Assembly (NCBI GenBank): GCA_910578835.1
Contig: CAJTSK010000026.1
Coordinates: 1-35,277 of the forward strand
Direction of reading: 5' to 3'
Source: an uncultured Muribaculum sp.
GTDB taxonomy: Bacteria; Bacteroidota; Bacteroidia; Bacteroidales; Muribaculaceae
DNA: 35,277 nt
Part shown: piece by piece, positions 31,645 to 35,277 of the stretch
Position numbering within the stretch: position 1 is the first letter of the stretch
Layout: the number at the start of each line of letters is the position of its first letter
Translations under genes and position numbers: made by a program
The notes under the pieces: generated by a model
Told to the model about the DNA's origin: nothing
The model's database searches: none
What the model saw: only the letters and a program-made list of their open reading frames with translations

Positions 31645-33912
31645 ATGACCGATAAGGAATTAACCGCTCGCATAGCGGAATTAAACGCACAGAGAGCCGC
31701 TCTTAAAAAGGAGCGCGACAAGCTTGCATGGGAGGAAGGTATTCCTGCCATCATTGCCAAGATGAAGAGATACGGAAAGAGGTCTCTTAATCTGACTGCT
31801 GCTGCGGACGCTAATATTTGTCTATCCCATAATGAATTATGGCGAAATTTAAGTGATGGACATTTTGCCGTAAAACAACTGTATCTTGATGAAAACGACA
31901 ATCTAATCGTTGTCTTTAACGCTCTTTTATTGAATGAGAAATCGGCAATGAAAGATTGGGTGTTTGACCGCGAGAACATAAAGAGGTCTGTTGATGAGGA
32001 AATTTCCAATGCCGTAATAGCTCCGTTACTTTCAAAACTTCTGGATGATGCTTTCTATAACATAGAGGAAAACAACATAGAAGAACCCGTTGAAACTGAT
32101 ATTCCCAAAGCAACAGCTTTTGCAGAGTCATGTGGCGTTGTAGACATGTCTTCGATGTTTGAGGTGATATCGGGAGCCAAAGAGATAGACCTAAGTTCGA
32201 TAGATACATCTAACGCAACAGATATGCATGCAATGTTCAAAGGCTGTGGCGAACTTAGATCACTTGATCTCAGCTCCTTTGATACGTCAAGAGTGACTGA
32301 TATGCATGAGATGTTCAAAGGGTGTAACAGCCTGAATGTCCTTGACCTCAGCTCGTTTAATACGTCAAAAGTGACAGATATGCATGAGATGTTTTGTTTG
32401 TCTACCTTTTATAATAGCTTACAAAAGATTATCATTAGCTCGTTTGATACTTCAAAAGTAACTGACATGAGTCGGATGTTTAGTGGCTGTGACAAACTGA
32501 CTTCTCTTGATCTTAGCTCCTTTGATACGTCAAACGTGACGGACATGAGTCGGATGTTTGAACTTTGTCATGAGTTGACATCACTTGACCTCAGTTCTTT
32601 TGATACGTCGAGTGTAACAAAGATGTTTCAGATGTTTAACACTTGTTTGACGTTGAGATCACTTGACCTTAGCTCTTTTGATACGTCCAAAGTAACGAAC
32701 ATGAGTGCAATGTTTTACAAATGTGAGAAGTTGAAGGCTCTTGATATTAGCTCGTTTGACACGTCGGAAGTAACTGACATGAGCTCGATGTTTTCTTGTT
32801 GTAAAGCGTTGAGTTCACTTAACCTCAGTTCATTTGATACTTCAAAAGTAACTGACATGAGCGGAATGTTTGGCAATTGTTGGGCGTTGACATCACTTAA
32901 CCTCAGCCTATTTGATACATCAAATGTGACTAAAATGCATGGAATGTTTAGCTACTGTGGTGTGACATCTCTTGATTTAAGCCAGTTCGATACATCAAAA
33001 GTGACTCATATGCAAGGTATGTTTAGCGGTTGTAGTGTGACATCTCTTGATCTCAATCCGCTTGACACGTCAAAGGTAAAGTACATGGGATTAATGTTTA
33101 TGGATTGCAAAGCGTTGACATCACTTGACCTCAGTTCATTTGATACGTCAAAAGTGACTGACATGAGATCAATGTTTTATTGTTGTTGCGCGTTGACATC
33201 ACTTGACCTCAGTTCGTTTAATACGTCAAATGTAGTAAAGATGTCTCATATGTTTTATTGGTGCGATAAACTGACATCTCTTGATTTAAGCATGTTTGAT
33301 ACATCAAAAGTGACTGACATGAGTCGGATGTTTTATCTTTGTAGTGCGTTGAGTTCACTTGACCTTAGTTCATTTGATACTTCAAAAGTAACTGACATGA
33401 GCGGAATGTTTGGCAATTGTAGGGCGTTGACATCACTTGACCTCAGCCTGTTTGATACATCAAATGTGACTAACATGAGCGGAATGTTTAGTGACTGTGA
33501 CAAACTGACATCACTTGACCTCAGTTCGTTTGACACGTCAAGAGTGACTGACATGCATAATATGTTTGGCGATTGTGACAAACTGACATCACTTGACCTT
33601 AGTTCATTTGATACTTCAAAAGTAACTGACATGAGCGGAATGTTTGGCGATTGTAGGGCGTTGACATCAATTGACATCAGTTCGTTTGACACATCGGAGG
33701 TAACAGATATGAGTGCGATGTTTTGGCGTTGTAGCAAGTTGGAGACAATCGATATGAGCACAATTAATCTTTCTAAGGTTAAGAAAAGGGCGATGAATAA
33801 TATGTTCGTCGGCTGCGATAGTCTCAAGACCGTGATCATGAGAAACTGTTCAGCAGCGACTATCAAGAAAATCAAGTCTGTATTGCCGGAAGGTGTGGAA
33901 ATCATTCAATGA
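31645..33912 (+). CDS. DUF285 repeat protein without signal peptide
   Basis: This 755-aa protein has an N-terminal domain (1-150) that starts with a Lys/Glu-rich coiled coil and WEEGIPAIIAKMKRYGKRSL, with no export signal. About twenty DUF285 (BspA/lipoprotein-repeat) units of 23-25 residues follow (LTSLDLSSFDTSKVTDMSRMF pattern) at about 165-720, and a short cap ends VLPEGVEII. DUF285 proteins are usually surface proteins in Bacteroidetes and mycoplasmas; here the missing signal peptide suggests a cytosolic role or an unrecognised export route. Neighbouring repeats are highly similar in DNA. A paralogue starts at 34172. Confidence 0.87.
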   Translation: MTDKELTARIAELNAQRAALKKERDKLAWEEGIPAIIAKMKRYGKRSLNLTAAADANICLSHNELWRNLSDGHFAVKQLYLDENDNLIVVFNALLLNEKSAMKDWVFDRENIKRSVDEEISNAVIAPLLSKLLDDAFYNIEENNIEEPVETDIPKATAFAESCGVVDMSSMFEVISGAKEIDLSSIDTSNATDMHAMFKGCGELRSLDLSSFDTSRVTDMHEMFKGCNSLNVLDLSSFNTSKVTDMHEMFCLSTFYNSLQKIIISSFDTSKVTDMSRMFSGCDKLTSLDLSSFDTSNVTDMSRMFELCHELTSLDLSSFDTSSVTKMFQMFNTCLTLRSLDLSSFDTSKVTNMSAMFYKCEKLKALDISSFDTSEVTDMSSMFSCCKALSSLNLSSFDTSKVTDMSGMFGNCWALTSLNLSLFDTSNVTKMHGMFSYCGVTSLDLSQFDTSKVTHMQGMFSGCSVTSLDLNPLDTSKVKYMGLMFMDCKALTSLDLSSFDTSKVTDMRSMFYCCCALTSLDLSSFNTSNVVKMSHMFYWCDKLTSLDLSMFDTSKVTDMSRMFYLCSALSSLDLSSFDTSKVTDMSGMFGNCRALTSLDLSLFDTSNVTNMSGMFSDCDKLTSLDLSSFDTSRVTDMHNMFGDCDKLTSLDLSSFDTSKVTDMSGMFGDCRALTSIDISSFDTSEVTDMSAMFWRCSKLETIDMSTINLSKVKKRAMNNMFVGCDSLKTVIMRNCSAATIKKIKSVLPEGVEIIQ
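32161..33800 (+). repeat. DUF285 coding repeat array
   Basis: Units of about 69-75 bases are tandemly repeated. Longer blocks are also duplicated: 32826-32960 resembles 33366-33500 with an offset of exactly 540 bases, and part of it returns near 33600. This indicates internal recombination and a variable repeat number. Confidence 0.88.
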
Positions 33913-33921
33913 TGCATTTAG

Positions 33922-33971
33922 GAGAGCGATAGTATTCAGTCAGGGAAACTAAACTACCGCTCTCTTTTTTT
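33922..33971 (+). terminator. Terminator of the first DUF285 gene
   Basis: GAGAGCG (33922-33928) pairs with CGCTCTC (33958-33964), followed by seven T at 33965-33971. It lies 10 bases past the stop codon. Confidence 0.85.
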
Positions 33972-34078
33972 ACTCTGCTCCTGAATGTCGTAGGTTGATT
34001 TGTCAAGAAATTGAGTTAAAAACAGCAGTTATATAGTGTCAAGAAACGATTTAACTACCACTGTATCCGCTTATTGGC

Positions 34079-34086
34079 TATCTTTG
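34079..34086 (+). promoter_or_regulatory. Promoter -7 box of the second DUF285 gene
   Basis: TATCTTTG (TAnnTTTG) lies 86 bases upstream of the ATG. The leader downstream of it ends in the 24-base repeat at 34145-34168. Confidence 0.6.
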
Positions 34087-34144
34087 CATGTGTGTAACTG
34101 ATTCGCTCAGTCTGCTATCATATTATAATACTCAACATTCTCAC

Positions 34145-34168
34145 AAAACAATATAATACTGACGACAC
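34145..34168 (+). repeat. Second copy of the 24-bp repeat
   Basis: It differs at one base from 28272-28295 and ends 3 bases before the ATG at 34172. It is part of the leader of this gene. Confidence 0.65.
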
Positions 34169-34171
34169 GAA

Positions 34172-35277
34172 ATGGAAATTCCCGATAAAACCGACATGGG
34201 CTATATGTGTTCACATGCGAATCTTTGCGATATGGAGACGCTTGACATTAGCTCTCTCGATACTTCAGAGGTGATTAGAATGAGCTATATGTTTGGATTC
34301 TGTGAGAAACTGACCTCGATTGATTTAAGCAGGTTAGACACCTCAAAGGCGGAAAGCATGCGCGGAATGTTCATTGACTGCCATGCGCTGACGGCTCTTG
34401 ATTTAAGCGCGTTCGACACCTCGAATGTCGAGGATATGAGTGAGATGTTTCTGCGTTGTAACGGGCTGACTTCGCTTGATTTGAGCAATTTCGACACATC
34501 AAAGGTGGAATCGATGTTTGGAATGTTTGCGGATTGCAGCGAGCTGGTTACACTGAATATCAGTTCGTTTGACGCGTCAAATGCTGACGTGGGCAAAATG
34601 TTCTACGGTTGCCGTAGCCTCAAGACCGTAATCATGAAAAACTGTTCGGACGAGACCGTAGAGAAAATCAAGGCCGAGTTACCGGAAGGAGTGGAGATAA
34701 TACCACTAAACTATAAGACTATGACGAACAAGGAAATGAAGACCCGGCTTGCGGATATGGCCGGACAAATATCGACTATTGAAGAGGAACGCAGGGAGTT
34801 TGTATGGACTGAATGTGTCCCGGCAATCATATCCCGTATGAAGGAGAAGGGGAAAAGCACTCTATACCTCCGGGAAGCAGAGTACAACAAATTCTTTGAG
34901 CCGGGTGAACTCTGGGGGTATTTCAAGGGTGCCTTCTATGCAGCCAAAGAACTGCGTCTTGACAACGATAAGCTTATGCTTGAATACAGCATGGTCAGCT
35001 ATAGTCAATCGACCTATAATATGGAGCCGTATTATTATAATAGATTTCCGCATTATTATAGCGATGGTAACGAGGATGGCATGGTGGCAGAAGTTGACCG
35101 CGAGATTTCCGATGCCATACTCGTAGGCATAATCGATAAATTGATTGACGATGAGATCTATAAAATAGGGTTTCACGGACGTGTCGAGGATGATTTAATG
35201 CTGAATTATACCATTGATAGTGATGAGTTCAATATAGAAGGTTTTACTTATTTCCCTGCCAAGGATATTCGTTTTGC
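34172..35277 (+). CDS. DUF285 repeats fused to a paralogous N-terminal domain (partial)
   Basis: This open frame runs off the window, giving 368 codons so far. Residues 1-180 are about five DUF285 repeats starting at MEIPDKTDMGYM without any N-terminal domain, and they end in ELPEGVEII like the first paralogue. Instead of a stop the frame continues PLNYKT and then M184 TNKEMKTRL..., a full N-terminal domain like residues 1-150 of the upstream paralogue (VPAIISRMKEKGKSTL; DREISDAILVGIIDKLIDDEIY). This looks like the 3' half of one gene joined to the 5' half of the next. More repeats probably follow beyond the window. Confidence 0.75.
   Translation, partial: MEIPDKTDMGYMCSHANLCDMETLDISSLDTSEVIRMSYMFGFCEKLTSIDLSRLDTSKAESMRGMFIDCHALTALDLSAFDTSNVEDMSEMFLRCNGLTSLDLSNFDTSKVESMFGMFADCSELVTLNISSFDASNADVGKMFYGCRSLKTVIMKNCSDETVEKIKAELPEGVEIIPLNYKTMTNKEMKTRLADMAGQISTIEEERREFVWTECVPAIISRMKEKGKSTLYLREAEYNKFFEPGELWGYFKGAFYAAKELRLDNDKLMLEYSMVSYSQSTYNMEPYYYNRFPHYYSDGNEDGMVAEVDREISDAILVGIIDKLIDDEIYKIGFHGRVEDDLMLNYTIDSDEFNIEGFTYFPAKDIRF

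Noticed and set aside
32161..33800. CRISPR-like regular repetition
   Set aside because: The repeats are in-frame, codon-structured and 69-75 bases without unique spacers; they are DUF285 units.

Overview
The window looks like chromosome of a Bacteroidales gut bacterium. A Muribaculaceae-like relative (Duncaniella/Muribaculum type) is my best guess, but the family is an inference. The evidence is a Bacteroidetes-type promoter box (TAnnTTTG, often with a TTG about 20 bases upstream) before many genes, Bacteroidetes-specific families (DUF4294, the Bacteroidetes form of LptE, BspA-like leucine-rich proteins), a type IX secretion C-terminal tail on one surface protein, and the absence of strong Shine-Dalgarno sites. 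The first 17 kb is GC-balanced core genome; from about 17 kb onward the DNA is patchy, more AT-rich and full of accessory genes.

Layout, 1-17 kb. A minus-strand operon (4220 down to 54) carries an NAD-dependent epimerase, a small membrane protein, a secreted BspA-like protein, tRNA m7G46 methyltransferase TrmB and an Mrp/ApbC Fe-S carrier ATPase. Next come a Bax-inhibitor-1 family membrane protein and ArgS (minus). Divergent from ArgS are NadB and a DUF4294 protein. tRNA-Asp(GTC) follows, then an operon with a lysophospholipid acyltransferase, a sigma-54 activator without receiver domain, the lipoprotein LptE, a TPR-like protein and SecG. After an Lrp/AsnC regulator comes a run of Dtd, a MazG-like pyrophosphohydrolase, DeoC, a GYF_2/CD225-type protein and a DUF2752 protein.

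Layout, 17-28 kb. This is an accessory zone, largely on the minus strand: a RhuM-type DNA-binding protein fused to a PLD-like domain, a hypothetical gene, a large T9SS-exported BspA/Big_2 protein with perfect internal duplications, a small P-loop NTPase preceded by a highly structured putative RNA, a broken gene remnant, an AbiE toxin-antitoxin operon, an excisionase-like HTH protein with a small serine recombinase, and three unknown genes. Three copies of a composite element (variable hairpin plus a conserved 24-base block) punctuate this zone, and AbiE lies between 45-base direct repeats.

Layout, 28-35 kb. A promoter drives a leader of about 260 nt with a 14-bp closing stem and several internal hairpins, followed by a 378-aa protein whose N-terminus resembles a recombinase core-binding domain. 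Two further unknown proteins and a small membrane protein split by an in-frame TGA follow. The window ends in two DUF285 repeat proteins that lack signal peptides; the second starts with repeats and runs without a stop into a copy of the first one's N-terminal domain, and is cut by the window end.

The most unusual signals are (1) the two structured RNAs at 22184-22499 (minus) and 28446-28695 (plus), which share a 3' signature of about 25 nt, and (2) the repeated hairpin/24-base element that sits 3' of accessory genes in a cassette-like pattern. Functions for both are inference only.
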